Assembly (NCBI GenBank): GCA_965229335.1
Contig: OZ245874.1
Location: 2,604,001 to 2,668,000, forward strand
DNA: 64,000 bases
Direction: 5' to 3'
DNA from: JAFKFH01 sp017307375
Lineage (GTDB): Bacteria; Pseudomonadota; Alphaproteobacteria; Ferrovibrionales; Ferrovibrionaceae
In this document: positions 21,275 to 30,836 of the stretch, in pieces
Layout: each line of letters begins with the position of its first letter
Position numbering within the stretch: position 1 is the first letter of the stretch
Position numbers and translations under genes: made by a program
The notes under the pieces: generated by a model
Told to the model about the DNA's origin: nothing
The model's input: the letters and a program-made list of their open reading frames with translations, nothing else
Databases searched by the model: none

Positions 21275-22177
21275 TCAAGCATTGGCATAGAGGCGCACGA
21301 CATTGCGCGCATCGCTGATTTCGTCGCAGATCCACTCGTCCAGCAGGCGGACATGCTGGCGCCGGTGCAATTCCTGCGGCCGGACGAGGTGGTAGGAGGT
21401 ACCGGACGGCACCGCCACGCGGACCGGGGTGATCAGCCGGCCGGCTTCGATCGCGGCATGGGCCAGCACGACATCGGTCATGGCGACGCCGAAGCCGGCC
21501 TCGGCAGCACTGAGCGCCATGTCAAGCGCATCGAAGTCGAGGCCGGCCCGGGCATCGAACGACGCAAAGCCCGATTTCTCGGCCCAGATGCCCCAGTCGA
21601 CGCGATTGGGCAGCGGATGCAGCAGGGTGGCCTTGTCGAAATCCTCGATCCTGCCGGTCGGCGCATAATCGGGGGCGCAGACCGGCAGGATCCATTCCGG
21701 ATACAGCTCGGTCGCTGCGTCGGCCGGCCAGTTGCCGAGGCCGTAGCGAATTCCGAGATCGGCATCGCCGTCGTTCGACGTCATGTCGTTCAGCCGGGTC
21801 TGGACGACGACGCGCAGCAGCGGGTACTGCGCCTGGAACTTGCGCAGGCGGGGATACAGCCAGCGCAGCGCGAAGGTGGGCAGCACCTTGATCGTCACCG
21901 CGTCGCGGTCGTTCTGGAACGGATCGATCGCGTTGGCGATGTGGTCGAAGGCTTCCTTGACCGAGGTGGCGAGGCGCTGGCCCGCCTCGGTGATCTCGAG
22001 GCCGGCATGGTTGCGCACGAACAGCGCGACGCCCAACTGCTCCTCCAAAATGCGCACTTGGCGGCTGACCGCGCTTTCACTGACCCGCAGCGAATTGGCG
22101 GCCTTCTTGATGCTGAGCTGAGAGGCCACCACCTCGAAGCAGCGCAGCGCGTTCAGCGAGGGGAGACGGCGGACCAT
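21275..22177 (-). CDS. LysR-family transcriptional regulator (GcvA-like)
   Basis: This 300-residue regulator has an N-terminal winged helix (LPSLNALRCFEVVASQLSIKKAANSLRVSESAVSRQVRILEEQLG) and a periplasmic-binding-like effector domain from about residue 90. The opening LPSLNALRCFE is characteristic of the GcvA branch. It overlaps the end of the upstream ABC ATPase gene by 25 bp and precedes the hydrolase by 13 bp, so it lies inside the transport operon rather than divergent from it. It probably controls this operon, the divergent RidA operon, or both. Confidence 0.9.
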   Translation of the reverse strand: MVRRLPSLNALRCFEVVASQLSIKKAANSLRVSESAVSRQVRILEEQLGVALFVRNHAGLEITEAGQRLATSVKEAFDHIANAIDPFQNDRDAVTIKVLPTFALRWLYPRLRKFQAQYPLLRVVVQTRLNDMTSNDGDADLGIRYGLGNWPADAATELYPEWILPVCAPDYAPTGRIEDFDKATLLHPLPNRVDWGIWAEKSGFASFDARAGLDFDALDMALSAAEAGFGVAMTDVVLAHAAIEAGRLITPVRVAVPSGTSYHLVRPQELHRRQHVRLLDEWICDEISDARNVVRLYANA

Positions 22178-23172
22178 GCTGCACCTCCTGGGGAAAGACC
22201 TGAGGCGATGTCGTCGCGCCGGCAGGCAGCGTAGTGGCCCGGCGCGATCTCGCGCAAGGGCGGCACCGCCCCGCCGCAGGCCGTCTCGGCGAAGCGGCAG
22301 CGCGTGCGGAAGGCACAGCCCGATGGCGGGTCGATCGGGCTGGGTATGTCGCCCGCCAGCAGGATGCGGTCGCGCCGGGCTTCCGGGTCGGGCACGGGAG
22401 CGGCGGCGAGCAGCGCCCGGGTATAGGGATGGCGCGGGGTTTCGAACAGCGCGCGTGTCGGTGCGATCTCGACCAGCCGGCCAAGATACATTACTGCGAC
22501 GCGGTCCGAAATATGGCCGACCACGCCCAGGTCGTGCGCGATGAACAGGACGGTCAGGCCAAGCCGCTCCTTCAGCTCGACCAGCAGGTTGACGACCTGG
22601 GCCTGGATCGAGACATCGAGGGCCGAGACCGGCTCGTCGGCAACCAGAAGGCTCGGGCGCAGCACCAGGGCGCGGGCGATGCCGACGCGCTGCCGCTGGC
22701 CGCCCGACAGCTCGTGCGGATAACGCGTGGCGAATCGCGTCGGCAACCCAACCAGGTCCAGCATCGCCGCGACCTCGGCCTGCCGGGCGGCGCGGTCATG
22801 CCGACCCTGGATCGCCAGCGGCGTGGCGATGATGTCGCCTATCGTCATCCGCGGGTTCAATGATGCGAACGGGTCCTGGAAGACGAGTTGCATGCGCCGG
22901 CGCAACGGGCGCAACCGGCGGCGCGACAGGTGGGTGATGTCCTCGCCTTCGAAGCGGATGGTGCCGGCCGTGGGTTCGGTCAGCCGCAGCACGGCACGGC
23001 CCACCGTGGTCTTGCCCGAACCCGATTCGCCGACCAGGCTCAGCACCTCGCCGGGGGCCAGACTGAACGAGACATCGTCGACCGCCTTCACCTGGCGCCG
23101 GCCGCGGCCGAACAGCCCGCCGCCGACCGGAAACCATTTGCGCAGCCCGCCGACCTCGAGCAGCGCGGTCAC
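22153..23172 (-). CDS. Dipeptide/oligopeptide ABC transporter ATP-binding protein (OppF/DppF type)
   Basis: This 339-residue cytoplasmic ATPase has Walker A GESGSGKTTVGR, signature ELSGGQRQRVGIARAL, Walker B LLVADEPVSALD and the C-terminal Cys-rich iron-sulfur-like segment (CAFRTRCRFAETAC) typical of OppD/OppF proteins. It starts at GTG 23172 within GTGA, overlapping the stop of the preceding ATPase gene by 4 bp. It pairs with that ATPase to energise the two permeases upstream in the operon. Confidence 0.93.
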   Translation of the reverse strand: MTALLEVGGLRKWFPVGGGLFGRGRRQVKAVDDVSFSLAPGEVLSLVGESGSGKTTVGRAVLRLTEPTAGTIRFEGEDITHLSRRRLRPLRRRMQLVFQDPFASLNPRMTIGDIIATPLAIQGRHDRAARQAEVAAMLDLVGLPTRFATRYPHELSGGQRQRVGIARALVLRPSLLVADEPVSALDVSIQAQVVNLLVELKERLGLTVLFIAHDLGVVGHISDRVAVMYLGRLVEIAPTRALFETPRHPYTRALLAAAPVPDPEARRDRILLAGDIPSPIDPPSGCAFRTRCRFAETACGGAVPPLREIAPGHYAACRRDDIASGLSPGGAAWSAVSPR

Positions 23173-24182
23173 GATGCCAGCCCCAGGCCGAGATCGCGCC
23201 AACGCAGGCAGCGCACACGGCGGCCGGGCCCGGCAACCTCCAGCGCCGGCATTTGGCTGTCGCAATGGCCGGGCCGGCGATCGGCACAGCGCGGGTTGAA
23301 GACACAGCCTGGCGGCGGCTGACGCGGATCAGGCACACTCCCGGGAATGGCGGCGAGCGGCCCGCTGCGGCGGCCGGCGGCATCGAGGCGCGGCACCGAC
23401 GCCAGCAGCCCCGCCGTATAGGGCATCAACGGCTGGCGGAACAGGGGACGCACCGGTGCCTCCTCGACCACGCGGCCGGCATACATGACCATGACGCGAT
23501 CGGCGATTTCGGCGACGACGCCGAGATTGTGGGTGATGAACAGCAACGCCATGCCGGTGTCTTCCTGCAGACGGCGCAGCAGCGCCAGGATCTGTGCCTG
23601 GATGGTGACGTCGAGCGCGGTGGTCGGTTCGTCGGCGATCAGGACCGAAGGTTCGCCCGACAGGGCCAGCGCGATCATCACCCGCTGGCGCATGCCTCCG
23701 GACAGTTGATGGGGATAAGCGCCGAGGCGCTGGCGGGCTGCCGGAATGCCGACGAGGTCGAGCAGCCGGCAGGCTTCGTCGGCGGCGGCGCGACGGGGCA
23801 TCGGCCGGTGCAGGCGGATCGCCTCGGTCAACTGGCTGCCGATGGTGCGCACAGGGTTCAGCGAGGTCATAGGCTCCTGGAACACCATGGCGATCTCGCG
23901 ACCGCGCCGCGCCCGCATGCCCGCGGCATCCAGCGCGAACAGGTCGCAAGGGCCAGCGCGGCCGCCGAGCAGCGCGCGGCCGGCAACCGTCGCGCCGACG
24001 CGCGGCAGCAGACCCATCAGCGCGAGGCTGGCGACGCTCTTGCCCGAGCCGGACTCGCCGACGATCGCGAGCGTTTCGCCGCGCGCCAGCGTGAACGAGA
24101 CGTCGGTGACGGCGGCGACCGGGCCCTGGGGGGTGGCGAAACGGACAGCGAGATCCTCGACGGCCAGGATCGGCGTACTCAT
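23169..24182 (-). CDS. Dipeptide/oligopeptide ABC transporter ATP-binding protein (OppD/DppD type)
   Basis: This 337-residue ATPase has Walker A GESGSGKSVASLALMG, signature QLSGGMRQRVMIALAL, Walker B VLIADEPTTALD and the Cys-rich tail CVFNPRCADRRPGHC. The ATG at 24182 (MSTPILAVED) overlaps the upstream permease stop in ATGA. The long open frame continuing upstream is the out-of-frame shadow of the permease gene and not part of this protein. Confidence 0.93.
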   Translation of the reverse strand: MSTPILAVEDLAVRFATPQGPVAAVTDVSFTLARGETLAIVGESGSGKSVASLALMGLLPRVGATVAGRALLGGRAGPCDLFALDAAGMRARRGREIAMVFQEPMTSLNPVRTIGSQLTEAIRLHRPMPRRAAADEACRLLDLVGIPAARQRLGAYPHQLSGGMRQRVMIALALSGEPSVLIADEPTTALDVTIQAQILALLRRLQEDTGMALLFITHNLGVVAEIADRVMVMYAGRVVEEAPVRPLFRQPLMPYTAGLLASVPRLDAAGRRSGPLAAIPGSVPDPRQPPPGCVFNPRCADRRPGHCDSQMPALEVAGPGRRVRCLRWRDLGLGLAS

Positions 24183-25054
24183 CTGATCTCCATTCGCGGG
24201 TCGAGGGCGTCGCGCAGCCCGTCGCCGATGAAATTGAATGCGGCGACCGCCAGCGTGATCGCCGCACCCGGCGCGATGGCGAGCCAGGGAGCAGAGGCGA
24301 GGTAGATCTGGGCGTTGTTCAGCATGTTGCCCCAACTGGCCACCGGCGGCTGGATGCCGTAGCCGAGATAGCTGACATAGGATTCGAGCAGGATCGCCTT
24401 GGCGACGTTGAGGGTGGCGGCGACCACGATCGGCGCGACCGCGTTCGGCAGCAGTTCGCGAAACATGATATGCAGGTCGGAGGCGCCGAGCACCTCGGCC
24501 GCGACGGCGAAGTCGCGTTCGCGCAGCGCCCTGATCTGTCCTTCGACGATGCGCGCTACCTCCATCCAGGCGGTGGCCGCGATAAGCAGGGTGGTCGAGG
24601 CGAGGCCGGGTTCGAACAAGGCGGCCAGCGCCAGCAGCAGGAAGATCGCCGGAAAGCACAGCACCGCATCGACGAAGCGCATCAGCGCTGCGCCGACCGT
24701 GCCGCCGTAATAGCCCGCGATCGTGCCGACGATGATGCCGATCACCATGGCGATCGCCATGGCGACGCAGCCGATGGCGAGCGAGACGCGGCCGCCCATC
24801 ATCAGGCGGGCCAGCACGTCGCGCCCCAGTTCGTCGGTGCCCAGCACATGCGGGCCGCTCAGCGGCGGGGCGAACAATTGTGTGATGTCGATATAATTGG
24901 CATCGAATGGCAGCAGCCACGGCCCGCAGACCGAGCCGAAGCCCAGCACGGCGATCGTGGCAGCACCGGCCATGGCCAGGCGATGGCGGCGGAATCGATG
25001 CCAGGCTGTGTTGCCGGCGGCGGGCAGGGCGACTGTTTCGGCGGATGCGGTCAT
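24179..25054 (-). CDS. Dipeptide-type ABC transporter permease (DppC type)
   Basis: This 291-residue inner-membrane permease has a cytoplasmic N-terminus with HRFRRHRLAM, one helix, the motif HVLGTDELGRDVLARLM, and a BPD transport domain with the EAA loop EVLGASDLHIMFRELLPN. The ATG at 25054 (MTASAETVALP) is preferred because it lies 4 bp after the previous gene; the frame is open further but inside that gene. Confidence 0.92.
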   Translation of the reverse strand: MTASAETVALPAAGNTAWHRFRRHRLAMAGAATIAVLGFGSVCGPWLLPFDANYIDITQLFAPPLSGPHVLGTDELGRDVLARLMMGGRVSLAIGCVAMAIAMVIGIIVGTIAGYYGGTVGAALMRFVDAVLCFPAIFLLLALAALFEPGLASTTLLIAATAWMEVARIVEGQIRALRERDFAVAAEVLGASDLHIMFRELLPNAVAPIVVAATLNVAKAILLESYVSYLGYGIQPPVASWGNMLNNAQIYLASAPWLAIAPGAAITLAVAAFNFIGDGLRDALDPRMEIR

Positions 25055-25058
25055 GGCG

Positions 25059-26009
25059 TCAGCCCAGCCTGACCCGCGGATCGACCACGGCATAGAGCAG
25101 GTCGGCCAGGAACGAGCCGGTCAGCACCATCACGGCGGAGAACATCAGGATGCCCATGACCACGGGGTAGTCGCGATACTCGATGGAATCGAGGAACAGC
25201 CGGCCCATGCCCGGCCAGGTGAACAGCGTCTCGGTGACCAGCGCGCCGCCGAGCAGCGTGGGAAACTGCAGTCCGGCCACGGTGATCATCGGCAGGGCGG
25301 CGTTGCGCAAGGCATGGCCGGTCAGCACACGCCATTCCGCCAGGCCCGTGGCCCGCGCGGTGCGGATGTAGTCTTGGCCGATGACGTCGAGCATGGCCGA
25401 GCGCATGAAACGGCTCCAGATCGCGGTCTCGACGAGGGCCAGCACCATGGCCGGCGCGATCAGGTGATGGACCAGGTCGAGGAACGAGCCGTCGCCGATG
25501 GTGTGGCGGTTGCCGGCGGGCAGCCAGCCCAGCTCGATCGAGAAGAGGTAGATGACGATCAGCCCGAACCAGAAGGTCGGCACCGACAAGGCGATCATGG
25601 CGCCGACCGTCGCCAGCAGGTCGAAGGCGGAGTAGCGCCGGATCGCGCCCAGCGTGCCGATCCAGCAGCCGGCGACGATGGCGATCAGCGTCGCGGTCAG
25701 CATCAACTCGACCGTCGCGCCGACATGGCTGCCGATGATCGCCAGCACCGGGGCGCCGTCGCGATAGGAGACGCCCCAGTCGCCACCCAGCATGCGCATC
25801 AGCCAGTCGGCGTACTGGACCGGCAATGGCCGGTCCAGCCCGAGCTGGGCACTGATACGGTCGAGATCGGCCTGCGACATCTGCGACGACAGGGCGAACT
25901 GCGATAGCGGGCCGCCCGGCGCGAGGTGCAGGATGGCAAAGCCGATCATCGAGACGAGCAGCAGCAGCATCGCGGCCTGGCCCAGCCGTTTCAAGCCATA
26001 GGCACCCAT
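25059..26009 (-). CDS. Dipeptide-type ABC transporter permease (DppB type)
   Basis: This 316-residue permease begins with the DppB signature LKRLGQAAMLLLLVSMIGFAILHLAPG, followed by LGLDRPLPVQYADWL and six predicted helices. The EAA loop is TARATGLAEWRVLTGHALRNAALPM. It starts 1 bp after the binding-protein stop and precedes its DppC partner by 4 bp. Confidence 0.93.
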   Translation of the reverse strand: MGAYGLKRLGQAAMLLLLVSMIGFAILHLAPGGPLSQFALSSQMSQADLDRISAQLGLDRPLPVQYADWLMRMLGGDWGVSYRDGAPVLAIIGSHVGATVELMLTATLIAIVAGCWIGTLGAIRRYSAFDLLATVGAMIALSVPTFWFGLIVIYLFSIELGWLPAGNRHTIGDGSFLDLVHHLIAPAMVLALVETAIWSRFMRSAMLDVIGQDYIRTARATGLAEWRVLTGHALRNAALPMITVAGLQFPTLLGGALVTETLFTWPGMGRLFLDSIEYRDYPVVMGILMFSAVMVLTGSFLADLLYAVVDPRVRLG

Positions 26010-26010
26010 T

Positions 26011-27675
26011 TCAGGATTCCGTGCCCCAATACCAACCGCCGATGTTCCAGCAATTCGACGAGACGTTGATGTTGGCCGCGAAACCGGTCAGCCCTTCCTT
26101 TACGCCCTCGGCCATCACCGTCTGGTAGATGGGCAGCATGACCAGGTCATCGCGGACGATGCCCTGGATCTCGCCGTAGATCGCCTTGCGCGCCGCCTGG
26201 TCGAACTCGCGCGCACCTTTCGCCAGCAGCGCGTCGACCTCGGGGTTCTGGTACTGGTAGGTGTTGAGGCCGCTGCCACCCTTGGCCGGGATCGCGGTCG
26301 AGGCGAAGCGTTGGGTGACGTCGGGGTCGTTGCCCAACATGAAATTGGCGCCGACCATCACCGACTGGTATTTTGACTGCTGCCAATATTCGCCCCAGAT
26401 CACGGCGGCCGGCATGTTGGTGATCTTCATGGCGACGCCCAGCGCCTTCCAGTCCTGCATTAGAAGCAGTTGCGACTGTTCGCGCTTGGGGTTGCCGACA
26501 GTGGTGGCGTTGGCGAATTCCAGGCGCTGGCCATCCTTCTCGCGGACGCCGTCGGCCCCGCGCTTCCAGCCGGCGGCGTCGAGCAGCGCGTTGGCCCGCG
26601 CCGGATCGTGGACATGGGCCGGCAGGTCGCGGCGCGCTGCCCAGGATTGCAGTGGCAAGAATGTCTCGGTGGCGATCGGCTGATCGTAGTAAAGCGTCTC
26701 GATCCGCGCCTTTTTGTTCATGCCGAGATACAAGGCCTGCCGCACCGTCTTGTCGGCGAAAGGGGGGAAGCCGAAGTTCAGCGCGATATGCTCGATGAAC
26801 GGTGTCGGCGACAGCGAAACGCGTCGGCCCTTCAGTGCTTGCGCCTCCTTGACGAAGTTCGGGCCGATGCCGCCCAGGCCGAAATAATCGACCTGGCCGG
26901 TGCGGAACTGCGTGTAGAGCATCGTCAGGTCGGGCACGTATTTGAAGACCACGCGCTCGAGGTACGGGCCCGGCCCATGGTACTGGGTATTGGCGTGCAG
27001 CAGGATGTGATCGCCGGCGACGCGGGCGCCCCAGCGGAACGGGCCGGTGCCGACCGGCGCCTGGGCGAAGGGCGCCGCGTTCGGGTCGGACGCCTTCTCT
27101 AGGATGTGCTTAGGGACCATGAAGACCAGCGCCAGGATCGACAGATAGGCAGCGTAACCCTCGGTCATCCGCCAGTGGATCTCGTCGGGCGCCACCACCT
27201 TGATGTCGGTGACCAAGTTGTGGCCGACGCGGCTGCGCACGCGGAAGGCCGGGTTGTTGATCAGTTCCAGCGTGAACTTGACATCCTCGGCGGTGAAGGC
27301 GGTGCCGTCGTGCCATTTTACGTCGGTGCGGAGCCTGATCTTCCAGGTCAGTCCATTGGCCGACAGCCCGCCGTTCGCAGTCGAGGGTACCTCGCGGGCC
27401 AGATCGGGCACGAAGTTGCCCTGTGGATCGATATGCCACAGCGGGTTGAACAGGGCCCACCAGACCCCCTGATCGACCTCGCTGCCCGGCATCAGCGGAT
27501 GCATGACCGTCGGTTCCTGCGACAGCCCGGCGACCACCTGGCCGCGCGGCTTGGCCGGCGGCCGCGGTTGCGCCCGACCTGCGGAAGGTAGCGCGAGGGT
27601 CGCCAGCGCGGCCGCGCCCGTTATCATCGCCTGGCGGCGGGTCGCGCCGCCCTCGATGTCGGTTGTCCCAGTCAT
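26011..27675 (-). CDS. Dipeptide-type ABC transporter substrate-binding protein
   Basis: This 554-residue SBP_bac_5 family protein captures the substrate in the periplasm. The N-terminus has a TRRQAMITGAAALATLALP signal that resembles a twin-arginine signal, cleaved after SAGRAQ. Family landmarks are QEPTVMHPLMPG, LRTDVKWHDGTAFTAEDVKFTLE and PVGTGPFRW. The ATG at 27675 gives a complete signal peptide. It is the first transporter gene of the operon, 23 bp after the oxidase gene. Confidence 0.92.
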   Translation of the reverse strand: MTGTTDIEGGATRRQAMITGAAALATLALPSAGRAQPRPPAKPRGQVVAGLSQEPTVMHPLMPGSEVDQGVWWALFNPLWHIDPQGNFVPDLAREVPSTANGGLSANGLTWKIRLRTDVKWHDGTAFTAEDVKFTLELINNPAFRVRSRVGHNLVTDIKVVAPDEIHWRMTEGYAAYLSILALVFMVPKHILEKASDPNAAPFAQAPVGTGPFRWGARVAGDHILLHANTQYHGPGPYLERVVFKYVPDLTMLYTQFRTGQVDYFGLGGIGPNFVKEAQALKGRRVSLSPTPFIEHIALNFGFPPFADKTVRQALYLGMNKKARIETLYYDQPIATETFLPLQSWAARRDLPAHVHDPARANALLDAAGWKRGADGVREKDGQRLEFANATTVGNPKREQSQLLLMQDWKALGVAMKITNMPAAVIWGEYWQQSKYQSVMVGANFMLGNDPDVTQRFASTAIPAKGGSGLNTYQYQNPEVDALLAKGAREFDQAARKAIYGEIQGIVRDDLVMLPIYQTVMAEGVKEGLTGFAANINVSSNCWNIGGWYWGTES

Positions 27676-27698
27676 CTTGTGCCTCCGTGGTTCCGTAT

Positions 27699-28829
27699 TT
27701 ATTTTTTCAGTGTCGCGCGGTCGGGCGCGAGGCCGGCTATGGTGATGTCGCGATCGGTCAGATCCGGCGGCAAGGCATGGCCGCGCATCAGTGCGGCGGC
27801 CGCGCGGCCCAGCGCCGGCGAGGTGAGGATGCCGCAGCCGCCCTGGCCGGCCACCCAGAAGAAGCCCGGCGCATCGGCGCGTGTACCGCAGACCGGGTTG
27901 CGGTCGGCGACATAGCTGCGCAGCCCGGCCCACCGGCTCAGCGGCCGAGCGATCCGGAATGTCGTATCCTGCTCGATATTGTCGATGCCCTGCGCGACGT
28001 CGATGTCGTCGGGATGAACGTCGGCCGGCGGCACCGGCACGGCGTCGGCCAGGCTGCCCATCAGCCGGCCGGCATCGGGCTGCACATACCAGCGGTAATC
28101 GACATTGCTGACATGCGGCCAGCGGCTGCAATCGATGCCGGCCGGGCCGGCGAAGGTGAAGGCGGTGCGGCGATAGGGCGTCAGGCCGATCGGGCCGAGG
28201 CCGGCCAGCGCCGCGACATGGTCGACCCAGGCGCCGGCGGCGTTCAGCACCAGTGGCGCGGCAACGCGCGCGGACCCGGCTTCGACTTGCCACAGCCCGC
28301 CGTCGCGGGTGATCGCCGTGATGCCGGTGCCGGTGACGATCTCCGCGCCGCGCGCCCGGGCGCCGCGGGCATAACCCTGCAACAGCATGTCGGCATCGAT
28401 ATCCATGGCGTCGGGTTCATAGACGCCGGCCTCGACCTTCTCCGCCCGCAGGGCGGGAAAAAGAGCCAGCGCCTGGTCACCGTCGATCAACTCGGCCCGG
28501 GCGGCGGCGTCGGTGATGTAGCCGGCCATGCGCGCAAGGTTCGGTTCCTGGTCCCGGCGCCCGACCGTCAGGCAACCCCGGCGATTGACCAGCGGATGGG
28601 CGGCAAAGCCTGCGGGCGGATTTTTCAGAAAATCCAAGCTGGCGGCGGCCAGATGCCGCATGGTCCGGGCTGAAATTCCGACAGTGAATTGGGCGGCCGA
28701 CCGTGAAGAGCTGTGATAACCAAGATATTCTTCACGCTCGAATACCGTAACCGTAGCAAATTCCGATAAGAAATACGCAGCAGATACACCGGCTATACCC
28801 CCGCCAATCACAATGATGTCTTTTTTCAT
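27699..28829 (-). CDS. FAD-dependent amine/D-amino acid oxidoreductase (DAO family)
   Basis: This 376-residue flavoenzyme has the N-terminal dinucleotide fold KKDIIVIGGGIAGVSAAYFLSE and the C-terminal FAD-closing segment FFWVAGQGGCGILTSPALG. It is expected to oxidise an amino acid or secondary amine to an imine or oxo acid. The ATG at 28829 sits directly before the GxGxxG fold. It is probably the first gene of the leftward operon, so the imported substrate may be oxidised by this enzyme. Confidence 0.85.
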   Translation of the reverse strand: MKKDIIVIGGGIAGVSAAYFLSEFATVTVFEREEYLGYHSSSRSAAQFTVGISARTMRHLAAASLDFLKNPPAGFAAHPLVNRRGCLTVGRRDQEPNLARMAGYITDAAARAELIDGDQALALFPALRAEKVEAGVYEPDAMDIDADMLLQGYARGARARGAEIVTGTGITAITRDGGLWQVEAGSARVAAPLVLNAAGAWVDHVAALAGLGPIGLTPYRRTAFTFAGPAGIDCSRWPHVSNVDYRWYVQPDAGRLMGSLADAVPVPPADVHPDDIDVAQGIDNIEQDTTFRIARPLSRWAGLRSYVADRNPVCGTRADAPGFFWVAGQGGCGILTSPALGRAAAALMRGHALPPDLTDRDITIAGLAPDRATLKK

Positions 28830-29063
28830 CTGAAAATCCGCCGATACGTCTTGTCGTGAAATCCGAACTGGACGCATCTACGAAGCACCCGGCCGGGGTG
28901 GGTTGTCGATAACAATAAATGGAATTCAGGGGGCTAAAAAACTGGGGTCCCCTGCCGTGTGGCGGTGGCCAACTTTTTTGCGGGGCCGGGCTCGACTAAT
29001 TGAAATCGACAAGCGCCCGGTCCAGACCGCAAAGCTGGGACGTCACCAGCAACGGGCGATTGA

Positions 29064-29477
29064 ATGATGCAGTCAGCAAACCAGCAGTCCGGCCGCCGTC
29101 GGATTTCCTCGGGCAGCGCTTTCGAGAAGCAGTATTCCTACAGCCGCGCCGTCGTCGTCGGGCCGCATGTGATGCTGTCGGGCACGACCGGCTATGACTA
29201 TGCCAGCGGCATGCTGCCGGCGGGGGCGCGGGCGCAGACCGTGCAGTTGTTCCGCAATGCCGCCGCGGCGCTGGCCCAGGCAGGCGCGACGCTGAGCGAC
29301 ATCGTGCGGGTGCGGATCTACATCTCCGATCCCACCGCCTACGACATCGTGATGGACCTGTTCGGCACCACTTTCGCCGGAATCGATCCGGCCTGCACGA
29401 CGGTCGCGGCCGGCCTGTTCGATCCGGCGCTGATCGTCGAGATGGACATGGACGCGATCGTCGATGTCGCTGTTTAA
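29064..29477 (+). CDS. RidA/YjgF-family protein
   Basis: This 137-residue protein is of the Rid family, whose archetype hydrolyses reactive enamines and imines to oxo acids. Landmarks are VVVGPHVMLSGTTGYD, QTVQLFRNAAAALAQAGATLSDIVRVRIYISD and VEMDMDAIV. The typical RidA C-terminal Glu is replaced by the DMDAIV context, so the subfamily is not certain. It overlaps the next oxidase gene by 14 bp. Its pairing with two DAO-type flavoenzymes, which make imines, fits an imine-clearing role. Confidence 0.88.
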   Translation: MMQSANQQSGRRRISSGSAFEKQYSYSRAVVVGPHVMLSGTTGYDYASGMLPAGARAQTVQLFRNAAAALAQAGATLSDIVRVRIYISDPTAYDIVMDLFGTTFAGIDPACTTVAAGLFDPALIVEMDMDAIVDVAV

Positions 29478-30819
29478 CCTCTATTCCCACACGCCCGACG
29501 ACGTGATGGCGCGGCTGATCGATCAGCCGGATGGATTTCCCCGCACCGCCGACGTGGTGGTGCTGGGCGGCGGCATCGTCGGCGCGGCCACCGCCTTTCA
29601 CCTGGCCGGCGCGGGCCTGCGGGTCGTGCTGGTCGAGAAGGACAAGGTCGCGGCGCAGCAATCCGGCCGCAACTGGGGTTTCGTGCGCACGCAGTACCGT
29701 GATCCCGCCGAGATGCCGCTGGCGGTCGAGGCGCTGTCGTCGTGGCCGACGCTCGACGCCGCGCTGGGCCAGCCAACCGGCTTTCGTCAGACCGGCTGCA
29801 TATTCGTCGCGAAGGACGAGGCCGAATATGCCGATTTCGAACGCTGGATCGAAAGCGTCGACGGCATTGCCCGGGATGCCCGGATGATGTCGCCAGCCGA
29901 GGTCGCAGCGCAGATGCCGGCCTTTGCCGGCGGCAACGCCGGCGCCCTCTTTACCGCAACCGACGGCCAGGCCGAGCCGGTGCTGGCGACTGTTGCCTTC
30001 GCCCGCGCCGCCCTGGCGCGCGGCGCCCGCATCCTGGAGGATTGCGGCGCGATCGAGATCGAGGTCGCGGGCGGGCGGGTGGTGGGCGTGCTGACCGAAC
30101 ATGGCGCGATCCGCAGCCCAGCCGTGATCTGTGCCGCGGGTGCGGCAAGCCACCGCTTCCTCGGTCGCCTCGGCCTGATGCTGCCCCAGCAGACAGTGCG
30201 CAACACGGTATCGCTGACCCGGCCGCTGCCGCCGCTCAGCCCCGCCTGCTTCTGCGGCTTGGGCATCGGCTTGCGCCAGCGCGCGGACGGGTCCTGCATC
30301 CTGGCGGCGGAATCGACCTCCGACATCGACCTGACCCTCGATTCGGTCCGCGCCGCCCGCTATTTCCTGCCCAGCCTGCTGCGTCACCGGAAGGCCTTCG
30401 CCTTTGCCTTCGGCCGCCCGTTCGTCGACGACATGCACAGCCGGCTTGCCCGCGGCAGAGGCGAACGCGCCATCGAACCGCGCCGCCCGCGCATTCCGCC
30501 CAATGTCCGGCGTGCCGCCGGCACCGCCGCCTTGTTCATGAATCTGTTCCGCAATGCCGGCGACGTGGCGATCGCCAAGTCATGGGCCGGGCAGATCGAC
30601 GTGCTGCCCGATGCGCTGCCGGTGATCGATGCGCCGGCCGAGGTTCCGGGGCTGGTCGTCGCCACCGGCTTCTCCGGTCACGGTTTCGGCCTTGGCCCCG
30701 CCGTTGGCCGGGTCGTGTCCGCGCTGGTCGAGGGTCGCGATCCGCGGATCGCGCTCGACGCCTTCCGGCTCGACCGTTTTGCCCGCGGGACCTATGCCCG
30801 CCCGCATGCGCCGCTGTGA
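29464..30819 (+). CDS. FAD-dependent oxidoreductase (DAO family)
   Basis: This 451-residue flavoprotein has an N-terminal extension of about 28 residues and then the fold TADVVVLGGGIVGAATAFHLAGAGLRVVLVEKD. The QQSGRNWGFVRTQ segment and the C-terminal GLVVATGFSGHGFGLGPAVGRVVSAL are typical of sarcosine/D-amino acid oxidase-like dehydrogenases. It is translationally coupled to RidA and followed by an aldehyde dehydrogenase, suggesting amine oxidation to an aldehyde and then an acid. Confidence 0.88.
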   Translation: MSLFNLYSHTPDDVMARLIDQPDGFPRTADVVVLGGGIVGAATAFHLAGAGLRVVLVEKDKVAAQQSGRNWGFVRTQYRDPAEMPLAVEALSSWPTLDAALGQPTGFRQTGCIFVAKDEAEYADFERWIESVDGIARDARMMSPAEVAAQMPAFAGGNAGALFTATDGQAEPVLATVAFARAALARGARILEDCGAIEIEVAGGRVVGVLTEHGAIRSPAVICAAGAASHRFLGRLGLMLPQQTVRNTVSLTRPLPPLSPACFCGLGIGLRQRADGSCILAAESTSDIDLTLDSVRAARYFLPSLLRHRKAFAFAFGRPFVDDMHSRLARGRGERAIEPRRPRIPPNVRRAAGTAALFMNLFRNAGDVAIAKSWAGQIDVLPDALPVIDAPAEVPGLVVATGFSGHGFGLGPAVGRVVSALVEGRDPRIALDAFRLDRFARGTYARPHAPL

Positions 30820-30836
30820 CCGCAGAAGGATCCGAC